Shown: in pieces, positions 21,381 through 33,467 of the stretch
Layout: each line of letters begins with the position of its first letter
Position numbering within the stretch: position 1 is the stretch's first letter
NCBI GenBank assembly: GCA_014925825.1
Contig: JACGCK010000028.1
Span: 342,315 to 406,314 of the forward strand
Source: Pholiota molesta
Lineage: Eukaryota; Basidiomycota; Agaricomycetes; Agaricales; Strophariaceae
Reading direction: 5' to 3'
DNA: 64,000 bases
Notes under the pieces: model-generated
Database searches by the model: none
What the model saw: the letters and a program-made list of their open reading frames with translations, nothing else
What the model was told of the DNA's origin: nothing
Made by a program: the position numbers and the translations under genes

Positions 21381-24225
21381 TTTTGGTGTGCGGGGGGCGG
21401 GGACGGGGGGTCTGGATATGACTCGTCGGAGACGATTGGGTGAATGGAAACCGTCGTAGAGTAGAGTAAGAAGCGAAAAGTGAGTCAAGCTTATCTTATA
21501 ACTACTCGTCTTGTGACATCAAATCCTGATGCCTGGGTCGGCAGGGTCTGCGACCGCGAATTATTATGGGTTACGCGATCTGTGTACTTAAATGCATCCA
21601 AAAAGCTCGCACTGCGCATGCGCACATCCATCCAAGCTTATCATGCGCAGCACAGCGCTCTGTCCAACCTTTCCCTTGAGCTTACCGACTCTCCGGCTGC
21701 CGCGGGGAAACGTGTGCTTTGATCAAGGCACAGCCCAGACCAGAAGACCGGGCCCGCCGGGTAAGACTGTAGACTGTGGACTCGGAGACTCGGCACACCT
21801 GATACCCGGTTACCTCCAGATGAAACAAACAAAGGCATGGCGTCGGCCTGCGACTCAGCGCGCCTCGCCGCGCGTACGCACTGCACAGATCACCGCAGGA
21901 TCACCGTCTCAACACCGTCTAAGTACCCGTTTCCGTCTTATGTGTTCTTGTCAACTGCGCAGAAAAATCTCAGCGGTGTACTCCGCCTTGCGCCTTGCTC
22001 TCCGCCTTCATTTGTGTCAAACCTATACTTCTAGTGCAATTTTTCAATTTGAACAAATTTTTACAAATTAAAATGGCGATCCATGAGTTTGCAAGTTCAA
22101 CAAGTAGGCAGTAGGCGCCGTCGGAGTACACGGTTGGTGCCATCCTCAAACACTAGCGAAGGTCGTTGGTTTGGTTGTCCGGACAGTGGACTCCTCATTG
22201 CCAAATGCGTGGTGTCCCGCGGGCTGCATTGTTCACAGAGGCTTCCAGTTTGGCCAATGTTGTCGCTGACAGAACACCGAGCACACTTCAAAGGCGGTTA
22301 GGCGTGGTCCGCTGTCAGTCCTCGTACATCATCCTGGATTCATCCATACATACTCTCTTGTTTGTGGGTTAAATTTTTTTACACGGTCTTCGCTTCCATC
22401 AAGCACCGCACCTCCAGGGTCAAGCGTCTCCATGCCGCAGAGGCTGCATGCATTGCAGTGTCTTTGAACATGTAGACGGTTTCAAAATGTGCTGGTTGTT
22501 GGGGCCGTGGACATCCGAGATCTGTAGAGTTGCCCGGAGGGTACCCTCGATGTAGATCAGAACCCCCCTCCCCTATGCGTCTTTGCGCCGCACGAGCTGC
22601 TTTACGAGCAGCACCTTTGTATGCACAGACGGTGCAGGGGGCGGGATGTGCATCCAACGGGCGCAAGGCAGTGTAAGGTGCCCTCGCATTATCCCGGCCA
22701 AACCGGATGGTCGCGAGCTCAGGCGCACAACTGCCCAAGGCGGGCGTGGTGCGAGTGATGGTGGGCGGTGCGAATGGCATTGGGGCGAAACAGCGGCGGG
22801 GCGGATGTGAGTGTTGTGTGGCGAATGGGAACGGGCGCAGCGGATGGAGGAGGGCATGCGGCGAATCGAGGTGGGCCGCCGAAGCGGGACTGCACTGGCG
22901 TCGGGACAAGTCACGTCAGCGAGCAGTGGCTGCAAAAAGGGAGGTGACATACCTGTGAGGCGAGATGGCGACGACACGTCATTCCGCTCCTCACACCTCC
23001 TTCGTACCTTCCGGACACCTTGGTCGTGGGCGTAAATGTTTGTGCGCGTTTCCGAGCTTGTGCGCGTGGTGGCGACTGGGAGCGCGTGATGGCAGTGGAT
23101 GGCCACCGCGAGTTGACAACTGTTGGTGGGAGTGGATGCGGGAGTCGGTGGTGGGGGTAGACGTGGGCGCTGTATTTGGCCGGTGAAATGAACAGGCGTT
23201 GTGTTGACCGACGACAGTGGCGGCGACGAAGTGCCTAGGAAAGGAGGAATTACAGAGGAGGTCGAATATCCCGAAAGTGCCGAGAGCAGTAGGCAGCGGC
23301 ATCCGCACGGCACCGGAACTTGCCAGTCTTCAGTCTACAGTCTTCAGTCTTGCCCAGCGGACCAGGTGCTCTCGCCCAGACACGGTGACATCAGTGATCG
23401 ATGATGGAGGAATAGAGTATACAAGCATTTGTATAAACTTGTGTTAACGTCTGTTAACGTGTCTCTTCATGATAGGATATATATGAGAGATAAGATACGT
23501 GTTAACCAACGCTAACGCGCATAAGTACGATGAGTGGGCGGTGGCACATCATGAAAAAAGCAGTTTTCATACGAATGTTCGCCTAGAAATAATCCATACA
23601 TAATGGATTTCAGCCCGAGTATAAGTATGCGAAACCATGATAGAAACTTTTAACCGTGTTGTAATGTAGCTACGGTTATTATACCCATTCTGATTGCATT
23701 CTGATGCCTGAGAAATATTGTGAACCCATACAAGGATATTAGAATTATTTCATTGCCATTACAATGTTACGATACGGCCAAGATACGGCTACAAGACAGA
23801 AAATACAATGGAATTAATTTGTAAAATTTTTGCAAGCTTTTCAAAGACTTGTAACTCTCAAATTCCTCGCGTAGGATTCCAGCTCAGCAAACCCTTGTAA
23901 TGATCACTTGCATTCTAATGGATTCTATTGCCTTGCAAACGTCAGAAGTGTTCCGAGCATTTCATGGTAATTTATGACATTGTAATAAAGCCTCTATTAC
24001 CCTACGTTTGTGACCAGTGTATGGGATCTTAGCAGATCGTATAGGATTCCTTCACCTAGTGTAGAGGGCGCTTTTTGGCGATGCACTGAGCGCTAAAGCG
24101 CGCAAAATGCCGGCAAAGGAGTAACGTGACGAACTACAATCACGTGGCCCCATTTTTTCCATCCTGATTCCTCCCCTTTTTGAAAGCCGACGTTGTTATA
24201 GCGCCAAACGGCGCCCCCACCAACG
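21381..24225. other. Long gene-poor region
   Basis: No supported gene in 2.8 kb. Long minus-strand frames at 22379-23313 are rich in Pro/Ser/Arg/His, have no motif and overlap open frames on the other strand, so they look like by-products of GC-rich sequence. 23400-24060 is AT-rich with short repeats (GTTAACGTCTGTTAACGTG). A pair of inverted repeats brackets 21750-23363. The last 150 bases lead into KRI1. Confidence 0.55.
21750..23363. repeat. Possible terminal inverted repeats around a 1.6-kb segment
   Basis: GGGTAAGACTGTAGACTG at about 21758-21775 resembles, in inverted orientation, sequence at about 23331-23363 (GACTGAAGACTGTAGACTG preceded by CTGGGCAA when read on the other strand). The match is imperfect, with a 7-base duplication in the right arm. 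No transposase is seen inside, so it could be a non-autonomous element. Confidence 0.3.
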
Positions 24226-26895
24226 ATGCCCCAGCTCTTCTCCGACGACGAAGATGGCGTCAATACCAATACCCAGCTCACCATCAACGAGCACTACGCC
24301 AAGGCGTTCGAGTACCGGAAGGAAAGGGAAGAACTAGAACGCCGTGCGTCCTTCCAAATCCATACCCAAAGACCTTAATTGATATCCATTCAGTAAAGGC
24401 AAAATACGGCTCTGACTATGACCCCGACGCATCGGGCTCTGACATATCCACCGATTCAGAGAGTGCGGAATCCGAGGACGAGCATGGCGAAGAACTGACG
24501 CCTGCGGTGGACGCCGCCATTCTAAGGACGTTGGCTCGGATCAAGAAGAAGGATCCTGCTATCTATGATTCTGAGAAGAATATCTTTGGAGGTCCGTGTG
24601 CCCATCGTTCATACGCTGGAATGATACTGATGATTCACACAGAGGAACAGGAAAAGATTGGGACAAACGGTACGACGCAAACGAAAACCAAGACCAAGGT
24701 ACGTGCAGTGCACAACACGGATGGTGCCCTAAACCCCGCTCACCATGCCCCTAGTCCAAACCCGTCACCCTCCGCCAAGTCAACATGGACGCCATGCTCC
24801 ACGGCTCCCGATCGCCGTCCCCCGAAAACGACGACACCCGACGACCGCTGACGCACGTCGAAGAGCAAGAGGCGCTGCGGCGAGAGACCATCGCCGCGTT
24901 CCATGGGGCCGCAGCCCAGATCGGGGACGACGACATCCTGGTGCCGCGCGAGAAGACGCAAGACGAGCGGGAGCGCGAAGAGGAGGAGTATCGCGCGTTC
25001 CTCGAGCGCGAAGTGGGTGATCTCAAGGAGCTGGTGACTGTGGATGTCAATGAGGATGAGGGTGAAGTAAAGGAAGACGAGGAAGAAGAGGGGGAGGCGG
25101 ACCAGGAGGATGCCACGACCGAGAAGAAGAAAAAGAAAAAGAAGAAGAAATCGAAAAAGACAGCTGAAGGACAAGCGGAGCCCGTCAAGAAAACAAAAGC
25201 GGAGCAGGACCAGGAATTCCTCCTAAAGTATTTCATCTATTCTTTATTCAGTAACCTTATACTAAAACACGTTTAGCTATATCCTCAACCGCGGCTGGAT
25301 AGACCGCTCAGAGGGCCACGTCCCCACCTACAGCGAAGTCATCTCCCCCGCCGACGAGCGCCGAAAGAAGAAAGGCAAATCCAAAGCCGAACCACACCCA
25401 AACGACGATGACGACGACGCCCCCAACCCCGAGGGCGACGCCGCCGACGACGCCGACGAGATGGACACGGGCCTGCTCTCCGACACCTCCTTCGAGTCGC
25501 TCGCGTCGCACTTCGAGACCTCGTACAACCACCGCTTCGAGGAGCCCGGCGCGGCGACCATCCCCGCCTTCCCGCGCACGCTCGCCTCCGCCGTGCGCCG
25601 GCAGGACACTACCCGCAAGGACGCGCGCGCGCGCCGCCGGCAGCGCAAGGAGGAGGAGCTGCAGAAGCGGAGGGAGGAGGTCAGGAGGATGAAGGCGCTG
25701 AAGATGCGCGAGGTGAAGCGCAAGCTCGCGCTCATCGGGCGGCAGGGCGGGTTGAAGACGGGCGTGGGGGAGGAGGGCGGGGACGGGGATGCGTTTGTGG
25801 ACGAGGCACTGCGGGAGCTGGACCTCGAGGGCGAGTGGGATCCCGAGAAACACGATCGCCAGATGGCCGAGCTGTTCGACCGCGGCGGGGAGGCGTTTGA
25901 GGAGGAGGACGCCGGGTTCGGCGGCGACGACGATGTCGATGACGGTGTGCGATACGACGTGAACGGCAAGCCTATATGGGACGACGACGTGGACATCGGC
26001 GATATACCCATCTCAGACGACGACGCCCACGTCGTATATGACCCGAATCCCAAGCTGAGCAAAAAGGAGAAGAAGAAGAAGAAAAAGAAGAAGGACGCCG
26101 GGGAGAACGACGGCGTGGATATCGATGCTATGGATGCGGATGCGGCGCCTCGATTTGACGACGACGACGACTGGGACGGGACGGAGGAGATGCGCAAGCG
26201 CAAGTTCAACGAGTACATGGACGAAATTTACGGTCTCGATTTCAACGACCTGGTATATACCCTCCTCCTACTTTTCTCTCTACACGTCCTCACTCAACAA
26301 TTCTATATTACAGGTCGGCGACCTACCCACGCGCTTCAAATACGTCCCCGTCCAGCCGCAAACCTACGCCTTGACGCCCGCCGAGATCCTCATGGCCACC
26401 GACCAGGAGCTGAACGAGTACATGAGCGTCAAGAAGTACGCGCCGTACAGGGACGACAAGGGCGACCGCCACAGGTGGCGCCCGAAGACGCAGGAGAAGC
26501 TGCACGAGATCAAGGCCAAGATCGCTCAGCGCTCGGGCACCGCCGCGTTCGTGCCGTCGACATCTGGCGGCAGACGGCCCCGCCACCACGACGGAGACGA
26601 GGGCGGCGAGAAGCCGAAGAAGCGCATGGGCAAGAAGGAGCGTATGAAGCTCAAGGCTGCGCTTGGCGCTAATGGAGAGGAGGGTGCGGCGGAAGAGCTG
26701 CCGCAGTCTGAGGCCGCAGTTCATGGTCAGGCGAAGAAGCGAAAGCGAGAGGAGGAGCAGGCTGGGGGTGACGAAGAAGAGCGGCCCGGGAAATCGGGAG
26801 ATGCGCCTGGGGCCAGTGGGGACGCCAACAATGATGAAGGCTCATCGAAAAAGAAGAGGAAACGCCGTCATCGCAAAAAGGAAGGCGAGGAGTAG
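24226..26895 (+). CDS. KRI1: KRI1-like ribosome biogenesis protein
   Basis: Six exons (24226-24343, 24394-24591, 24643-24698, 24755-25227, 25277-26252, 26314-26895) join in frame to 800 aa. Introns are 49-61 bp. The protein has the Kri1 plan. An acidic N-terminus begins MPQLFSDDEDG with INEHYAKAFEYRKEREEL, and IYDSEKNIFG follows. A central segment FLLNYILNRGWID spans the fourth splice. The conserved region AIPAFPRTL-like / VRRQDTTRKDARARRRQRK and REVKRKLALIG comes next, and later MDEIYGLDFNDL and FKYVPVQPQTYALTPAEIL. Long acidic and poly-Lys stretches with coiled-coil character separate the domains. In yeast Kri1 binds Krr1 and is needed for 40S ribosomal subunit assembly in the nucleolus. 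Length and domain order fit the family. This is the best-supported housekeeping gene in the window. Confidence 0.93.
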
Positions 26896-27570
26896 ACTGC
26901 GCAGACTTGATTTATCGAGTAATATCGACTGTTATGCCGAGGTCTCTTCGTAATCTTTTATGTTTTGATGTTGCGCAGCATTCTTTGTTTTATCACGATC
27001 ACTCAGTGTTCAACTTCACCATGCGACACTTGAGTTTGTGGTGCGGTTCCGATGTGATACGTCGGCGATTTGTTGAAACTTACATTATGCTGCGGCTGCG
27101 CCAAGTTCCAACGCTGCATACTAGATTTTGACAACACATCGCCGAAAGTTGCGTCAATCCACATGGTATGTCGTGCTATCTTTTGGGTTCTGCATCTCCT
27201 CAGCGCTCATTCTTGGCTCAGCATCTGGATATCATTTTCATCGGTCTATTTTCTTGTTCTGAGTGAAGCCTGGTACGACGTTGAAACTGCATTGGAATTT
27301 CGATCTTCCACTCCTCTATATTGATGGTTATCAGGGTGGCATCTGGTGGCATGCATACGGTTAAGTATAGAATTGATAATAATCTCGCTTGGCCTCCGCA
27401 TTTCCAGGCCCTTCATGACTGCGGAATTTGAATAGGAATCAACGTCGGCATCTTTTAAGAGACTAAGTCTCCAGCCTTATTTAAACCCACTGAAGTGACT
27501 ACTCTCCGAATTCAAGCGCTGAGCGTACCGCGGCCCCTTCACCTTCTACTTTCATTAAGGATCTACAATC
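26896..27570. other. Intergenic with promoter of the first DUF7330-like gene
   Basis: No gene seen. A TATA-like TATTTAAA lies 86 bases before the downstream ATG. Confidence 0.6.
27478..27485 (+). promoter_or_regulatory. TATA-like box
   Basis: TATTTAAA, 86 bases upstream of the ATG at 27571, at a usual distance for a fungal TATA promoter. Confidence 0.45.
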
Positions 27571-29237
27571 ATGTCGTTCCCTGGAGATATCAAATCTCAG
27601 ACATCCCAGGTCCAGCCGTTGTTGTATCCTAATCCCGTGCCGCAGCCATATACGGACATCGAGTCCTATCCTCAACCTGAGCTTCTTCCTGTTCAGAAAC
27701 GCAAGAAGTGTTTGGGCCGTCGAGTGCTCCGCGGATTGCTTTTTGTCTTAGTTACCCTTTCATTGGTTAATGTTGTACACCGTCTGTTTTTGGGACGATT
27801 TTGGTTTAGGCGCCACGGAGACTTCGTGAGTGGATTTCCCTCCTGCTGTCCTTGAACCGCACTAACGAACCGACGTCCCTTGAATCCAGAAAATGGATCC
27901 GCATGATTACTACTACGATGTCCCCTCCGATCTTGTGTTGGAGAACTGCATCGAAGGCGCAGACTGGTCCGCGGGCAGCGATGACGGCCCCTTTCAGACC
28001 GCCGTCACCGCTTTCGAGATACCCCTCGCTGCAGATAACATATTCTTGATTTCTCGAGGCCGCTTTTCAAGCGGATTTGTCAAAGTCGCTACCTCATCTG
28101 ATCAGGCTAAGGATTCCGTTAAATTCGACGTTGTCGCCAAATACCGCAGGGAGGACGAACTGGACTTGGCGAAGGCATGCTTGACCTCTCGCGACGGTAA
28201 TCAGCAGGGTGTCGGTGTTTTCGTAAGTCACTTAACGTTGACCTCGGTGACCAGATAGGTCTCATGCATACTATCTTTCTCAGACGCCAACCTGGCGATA
28301 TGGCGGTCCTCACAGGCACGCACACACGATGCACTTCGAAATTGCCGTCACTCTCCCTGAGGATGCCTCGCCTATCTCTATTAAAGGCTTCGAAACGGAT
28401 GTCCCGAACACATCTCAGCACCTTACCGCCCTCGCCTCCAAAGTCGACTTCGGGTTCCTCTCGTTGCATGGAACGAATGCGCCTATCAACGTTGAGGTCA
28501 GTAGCTATTTGCTGCTAGCGCTGGAGCATCCACATCTCAATATTTTGATATCGATTGACTGACGCGAATATCCTCTTTATCAGTCAGTGGCAGCTGCTAA
28601 AGCGAACATGCACACAACCAATTCGGGAATTCGCGGCACTTTCAATACTTCTTCCTTACTTGTCCTGCAAACCACTAATGGCCCCATCAACGTTGCTGTT
28701 GGACTTCACGACGAAGGCGACCAGGCTACTTTGGTTGCTCACACCACCAACGGGTGAGTACCGGATTACATTATCATTTGACCGTATCTGATGGATCATT
28801 ATGTTGCCAGCAAAGTTGACGCTAGACTGAGTCTGTTCACTCCCTCTGGAGAAGGTGGAAAATTCACCGTCGACACAACTACTACCAACGCGGCGCTTGA
28901 TGTCACGTTCATCGACGCTCCTCTCGATTCAGTTCTTCAGCATCACGCCAGAACGACGAACAGCAGAGCGACTGTTACTTTGCACGAGACATACGAGGGC
29001 GACTTGGAGGCCACGACATCTAGCTATTTCAAGGCCGAGCTCAAATTCCTGCCTGCCGCCGATCCTAGTGGGAAAGGAAGGAAGAGGGCGACCATGACGC
29101 AATTTAATAGGAATCATTTCTCTGCGAACACGAAATGGATGGATGCAGAAAATCCTGACTACAGCAGGAAAGCTGCTGGCGCCGTTGTTGTGTCCACCAC
29201 GAATTCTCCTATCACTCTCAACCTTTTGGGGATCTGA
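27571..29237 (+). CDS. Single-pass membrane protein with beta-rich ectodomain (DUF7330-like), paralogue 1
   Basis: Five exons (27571-27825, 27890-28222, 28284-28496, 28584-28753, 28811-29237) give 465 aa, all phases consistent. Exon 1 codes a Pro/Gln-rich cytosolic tail, a basic patch (KRKKCLGRRVLRG) and one membrane helix (LLFVLVTLSLVNVVHRLFL). The rest is probably extracellular. It starts with DYYYDVPSDLVLENCIEGADW, followed by strands with recurring 'TTNGPINV' and 'TTNSPITLNLLGI' turns that suggest stacked beta repeats. The pattern resembles Agaricomycete proteins annotated as DUF7330; the name is from memory and should be confirmed. The family has no known function; a cell-surface role is inferred. 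The paralogue at 30364 has the same five-exon plan, including an identical third-exon length of 213 bp. Confidence 0.75.
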
Positions 29238-29485
29238 CCATTGGAATGAGCGCCTGTATGAAGTTTCATATTTCCACACTCTTTTCTTACTCTTGTACTC
29301 CTTTGATGTATGCAATTGTTATCTACGCTCCTGTGAAATTCGGAATACCGCTTATACTTAGCTAACTGAACTCAATCTGCGAATTTCCTTTTGGTGAACT
29401 ACTTTATATAACTTGATGTTTATCCAACATTCTCAAGGCCAGCCGTCTTACGGCCATCTTTGTCAAGTGCGAGGATTTCGTTCCA

Positions 29486-29493
29486 TTATATAA
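29486..29493 (+). promoter_or_regulatory. TATA-like box
   Basis: TTATATAA, 115 bases before the ATG of the small membrane-protein gene at 29608. Confidence 0.4.
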
Positions 29494-29607
29494 CATGAGG
29501 GAGGGTATTTTCCCGCAGTGCACACCTTTAGCGCTTTAAAGCTTCAACCTTCAAGCCATAAATATCAAATCCCATTCTCTAATAAGCCACCATACAACTG
29601 CAACACG

Positions 29608-29856
29608 ACATACCGGATGTCTGATATTCCGTCGTCGGATAAGGGAGGCAAATTAGTGGCTGTAGCCAATTTGCCTAGGAATGACCAGAAACTCTCGGCC
29701 ACACCTCCTTCAGAAAGTAGAAGACCCAAACTGATACTGGCGATTCTGACAGCCATCTGCTTATATCTCATCCTCCAATTTGCGTCGAAGCAGAATCTTT
29801 TCAGAAGCCTGAAAGAGATATCAGTTGGCTATTTTCTAATGCTTGGATACGTATAA
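29608..29856 (+). CDS. Small single-pass membrane protein, orphan N-terminal part of the DUF7330-like family
   Basis: An 82-aa frame starting MSDIPSSDKGG has a short polar tail, a basic patch (SRRPK) and one hydrophobic helix (LILAILTAICLYLILQFA), then ends after YFLMLGYV. Size, order and position between the two full paralogues match exon 1 of those genes. No ectodomain-coding exons are found in the 500 bases that follow. It may be a truncated duplicate or a real small membrane protein. A TATA-like box upstream suggests it may be transcribed. Confidence 0.45.
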   Translation, partial: TYRMSDIPSSDKGGKLVAVANLPRNDQKLSATPPSESRRPKLILAILTAICLYLILQFASKQNLFRSLKEISVGYFLMLGYV

Positions 29857-30363
29857 ATTGTGCTTGGATCCCTCTATTTCCTTCTAGGACTTTTTATGTA
29901 TGAATGAACTGTTATCAAATTTGTGACGAGTTTGAGTTGTCTTAGTCCGATTTACTGTCTGATAAACCCGAAGACGAGTTCCCTAGGACTGGCCTAGATT
30001 GCAGGTGGGTATTCATTATTTTTCACTTGCTGAGCGCTCAGAAGGCGCAGCAGTGGGGACAGAACCGGACTTACGTGCCGTGCCCGCGTGTTGCTCTCCT
30101 TGCTGAACAACTGTCACCATACATATTGAATACTCCGGAGTCCCATTTATCATTTATGTACAAACGCGGTTCACATGGTACACGGCTTCCCGAAGCGCAG
30201 TCTTCAGTGATGTGCACCGCCCAGCACGGCGCGCTAATCTTGACCAAGAACCGCCACCTTCGCCTGAGGGAGAAAGAAAGCACTCAGTGAACTCGCATCT
30301 TCCTTTGCCGCTACAACCACCGCCCACCGCGTCTACGGGGACGCGTCGACGAAGCACCCCATC
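29857..30363. other. Intergenic, no ectodomain exons found
   Basis: Checked for the 'DYDVP' and 'TTNGPI' type exons of the neighbouring genes; none is seen on the plus strand. Minus-strand frames lack motifs. Confidence 0.5.
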
Positions 30364-32186
30364 ATGATCGTCCTGGAGGATACCCCTAAAGAACCAAGAA
30401 CGGAGGAGGGCGAAGTGCAGGAGCGGTCGCCGTCCGTGTCTCACTACACCCCACTGCATCCCGATAGCCCGCCTGCGTATTACGGACCCGGCACGAGCTC
30501 ACCTTATCTGCCACAGAGTATTCCCCAAGGCCAAGGATCGTATCCTGAGGAAGGGTCGGTAGACCGCTATGGGCGGTCGCCAGCGCGGCGATTTTTTCGC
30601 GCCTTTATCGTCGCGTGGATCGTATGGGCCCTCATAGCGTTGTCCATACGGAGCCTTGTCGCGCTCGTTCGTCGGATGTCAAATGGGGAGAATGGCCGCA
30701 AGGTGAACATTAGCATCTTTGCGAGCGACTAGATAGCAATGACATAACCACCGCTGTAAGTAGATGGACCCGCAGTTTGATTATGATGTTCCTCCAGGAA
30801 TTGTACTCTCTAGTTGCGTTCCGGGCGGCGAATGGCCTCGCCAAATGTATCCAGAGGAAGCCCAGACAGGAACGGGCTTCTGGACATCGTGGAGAAGGCC
30901 GCCTCCGGGTGCGCCGTCGGCGGCAGAGGCGACATTCGACCTTCCACTTGAATACGCCAGAATTTTCCTCATGGCCCGCGGCCAACTTTCCTCTGGCATC
31001 GTCGACGTCATCACATCTTCCACGCAGCCCTCGAATACTGTGTCAGTTCGCGTGCACATCCAATACGGGCGCGACGAGGCTCACAACCTGGCCAAGGTGT
31101 GCAAGCTGGCGCGGAACGCCGGGCAAGCGCCCGAAGGCGTAGGCATCTTCGTGAGTCCTGATTGCTACCTCTTTGTTCGAAATAGGTTTGGGCGCTACTA
31201 CTTACAATCCCTTTTTATAGACGCCAAGATGGCGAGATGGTCGCCGGAGAGAGGGGATGGTCTTCCAGACCACTGTCGTCCTTCCGGAAGCTGCAACTCA
31301 CGATGCGCCTCTGTTTGTGCGCGGGCTCGAGATAGACGCGCCCAATTTCGTGTATCGATTCGCGGACATGAACGAAAAAATTCACTTTGGATCTTTGGAG
31401 CTGAGGGGCTCGAATCAGCCCATTGACGTTAAAGTGGGTGCACCTCGATTTGCTTGCCTTGAGTCTACTTCTCATCTATTTCCGACATCATTTAATTCTC
31501 ATCTTCTCAGTCATTGAGCGCGACAATCGTGGACGTTAGGACTAAGAATGGATATATCAAAGGGATCTTCAACACGACGAAATCCCTCGTGCTGGAAGCG
31601 ACTAACACCCCCATCGAAGTCGATGTGGGTATGCGCAGTGCAGAAGGCAGCAAGCCAACATTCAACGCACGTACCAGTAACGGGTACGCGCGACGTTCTA
31701 CACTCTGTAATCCATAACTTACCGGTTTTTCTAACCAGCCCTATCGACGCCGCGATAAGCCTCCTCACCGACTCGCCACGCAGCGGCGGCGGCACATACA
31801 CCGTCACCACCTCCTCCTCCAACGGCGCCCTCCAGCTCCAGTTCCCCGCGCAGCCCGTCGGCGCCGCGCTGCGCCTGATCGCCGCCACCACGAACGGGCC
31901 CGCGCGCGTCCGGCTCCACCCGGCGTTCGAGGGCGATTTCCGGCTGCAGTCCACCGCGGCGGCCGCCGTGCGCGAGGGGCGCGGCGTGGAGGACCCGAGC
32001 GGTGCGGGCAGGCGGCGGCTGGTCGACTATGCGGGGGGGACGCCTGGGGACACGCGCGTCGTGGCGGGGAGTGTGCGGTGGGACGCGGTGGGGGCGAGGG
32101 GGGCGGCGCGGCTGGTGGTCGGTGCGCCTGGGGCCGGCCGGATGGTGGTGAGCAATACGAACGCGCCGCTGACGCTTGAGCTGTGA
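30364..32186 (+). CDS. Single-pass membrane protein with beta-rich ectodomain (DUF7330-like), paralogue 2
   Basis: Five exons (30364-30702, 30764-31150, 31221-31433, 31511-31683, 31739-32186) give 519 aa. The cytosolic tail is longer and Pro/Ser/Tyr-rich (PLHPDSPPAYYGPGTSS), then a basic patch (SPARRFFR) and one helix (AFIVAWIVWALIALSI). The ectodomain begins MDPQFDYDVPPGIVLSSCVP, as in the first paralogue, and carries recurring 'TSNG' and 'TTNGPARV' turns ending in VVSNTNAPLTLEL. Introns are 55-77 bp and fall at the same phases as in paralogue 1. The last exon is much richer in GC than the same exon of paralogue 1, so the copies are old or under different base pressure. The function is unknown; a surface-exposed location is inferred from topology. 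Confidence 0.75.
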
Positions 32187-32280
32187 ATATGGAGTAAGGG
32201 GCGTGTCAGTTGCGTTTTATAGGATACTGGGGATGTCGATGAGGATGCCATTGGTGGGGTTGTGTAGCGTTGCGTAAGAT

Positions 32281-33350
32281 CTAGCACCCGAATATCTATG
32301 TTTGTGTCACACTTGTAATTTTAATGAAATTATCTCTATTTATGACAGTAAGGAAGCACTGCTGGGGGCCAACTATTATTAAGGATGAAAAACGCATCGA
32401 AAACGGGTTTATATTTAGTTAAAATTAATACAGTATTAAATATAGTGTTTTTGAACAATTGCGAGCAGTGAAAAAGACAATAGGAATCAGAATCGAACTT
32501 AAAATTCGGCTCAAATTCTGAATAGTGCAAATTCTTGCCTTTTTTGGTGATTTTTTGACCCTCAAAATGCGATCAAATCTTGGGGTTCTATTCTGCTATT
32601 GTTCTGATTTTGTAAATGGGAAAACACAGTGTATTGAGCGATGAAAAATCCTTTGTGAATGCTTAATCTAGAAATGGGCAAAATTTTGGCATTTGGATGC
32701 ATTTTGGATGCATTTTTCATCGGTTTCTCATCGGTTTTTCATCCCCAAAAATGTCCTCAAAATTTGGAATCCTACAAGCTGAAAAACCCATTAACCTTTG
32801 CCGGGATGGCTTTTGCAAGGTTTAATGGGTTTTTCAGCTTGTAGGATCCCAAATTTTGATGACATTTTTGGGGATGAAAAACCGATGAGAAACCGATGCA
32901 AAACGCATCCAAAATGCATCCAAAATGCGTCCAAATGCCGAAATTTTGCTCATTTCTAAATTGAGCATTCACAAAGGATTTTTCATCGCTCAATACACTG
33001 TGTTTTCCCATTTACAAAATCAGAACAATAGCAGAATAGAACCCCAAGATTTGATCGCATTTTGAGGGTCAAAAAATCACCAAAAAAGGCAAGAATTTGC
33101 ACTATTCAGAATTTGAGCCGAATTTTAAGTTCGATTCTGATTCCTATTGTCTTTTTCACTGCTCGCAATTGTTCAAAAACACTATATTTAATACTGTATT
33201 AATTTTAACTAAATATAAACCCGTTTTCGATGCGTTTTTCATCCTTAATAATAGTTGGCCCCCAGCAGTGAAGAAGGACAGAGCGAGATCAGCTGTCTGC
33301 CAAATCTCTAGGGGTATATTATACATAAAGCCCCGGCTATTCAAACTGTA
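32281..33350. repeat. Relic copy of the 3' end of an F-box gene, split by a palindromic insertion
   Basis: 32285-32356 plus 33266-33350 line up with 35045-35195, the 3' end and flank of the minus-strand F-box gene. Matches include CCCGAATATCTAT, CACAC(C/T)TGTAAT and, on the far side, GGGGTAT(A/T)... ATACATAAAGCCCCGG. On the minus strand this is the last codons of that gene (its ARDLADS-like end and stop). The 914-bp palindrome sits in the middle, so 35045-35195 serves as an empty-site reference. Confidence 0.75.
32357..33270. mobile_element. Palindromic (foldback) element, arms about 440-455 bp
   Basis: The left arm 32357-32797 and right arm 32815-33270 are inverted copies of roughly 95% identity. 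The tips are CACTGCTGGGGGCCAACT and its complement, and the central spacer is under 20 bp. It is AT-rich and codes nothing convincing: the same short frame (starting MHYSEFEPNF) is open in both arms because of the symmetry. The flanks CAGTAAGGAAG (left) and CAGTGAAGAAG (right) may be an imperfect 11-bp target-site duplication; if so the true right tip is five bases shorter. It fits a non-autonomous foldback or MITE-like transposon. RNA across it would make a hairpin of over 400 bp. Confidence 0.8.
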
Positions 33351-33467
33351 GTCCTCGGACAAGGTCACCTTCGAGAATCATCCCAGATCTCCGTTAATTA
33401 CATAGTTCAGAGATTTTTAAGCAAGTTCTTAAGCAGATCATGACTTAGGACTGAGGAAATGATATTG

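Noticed and set aside
22379..23313. Long minus-strand frames (176 and 246 aa)
   Set aside because: Overlapping frames on the same strand and others opposite, Pro/Arg/Ser/His-rich with no motif or hydrophobic core; best explained by GC-rich sequence lacking stops.
32336..33351. Frame starting MHYSEFEPNF present twice in opposite directions
   Set aside because: It is a by-product of the palindrome; AT-rich and no domain.
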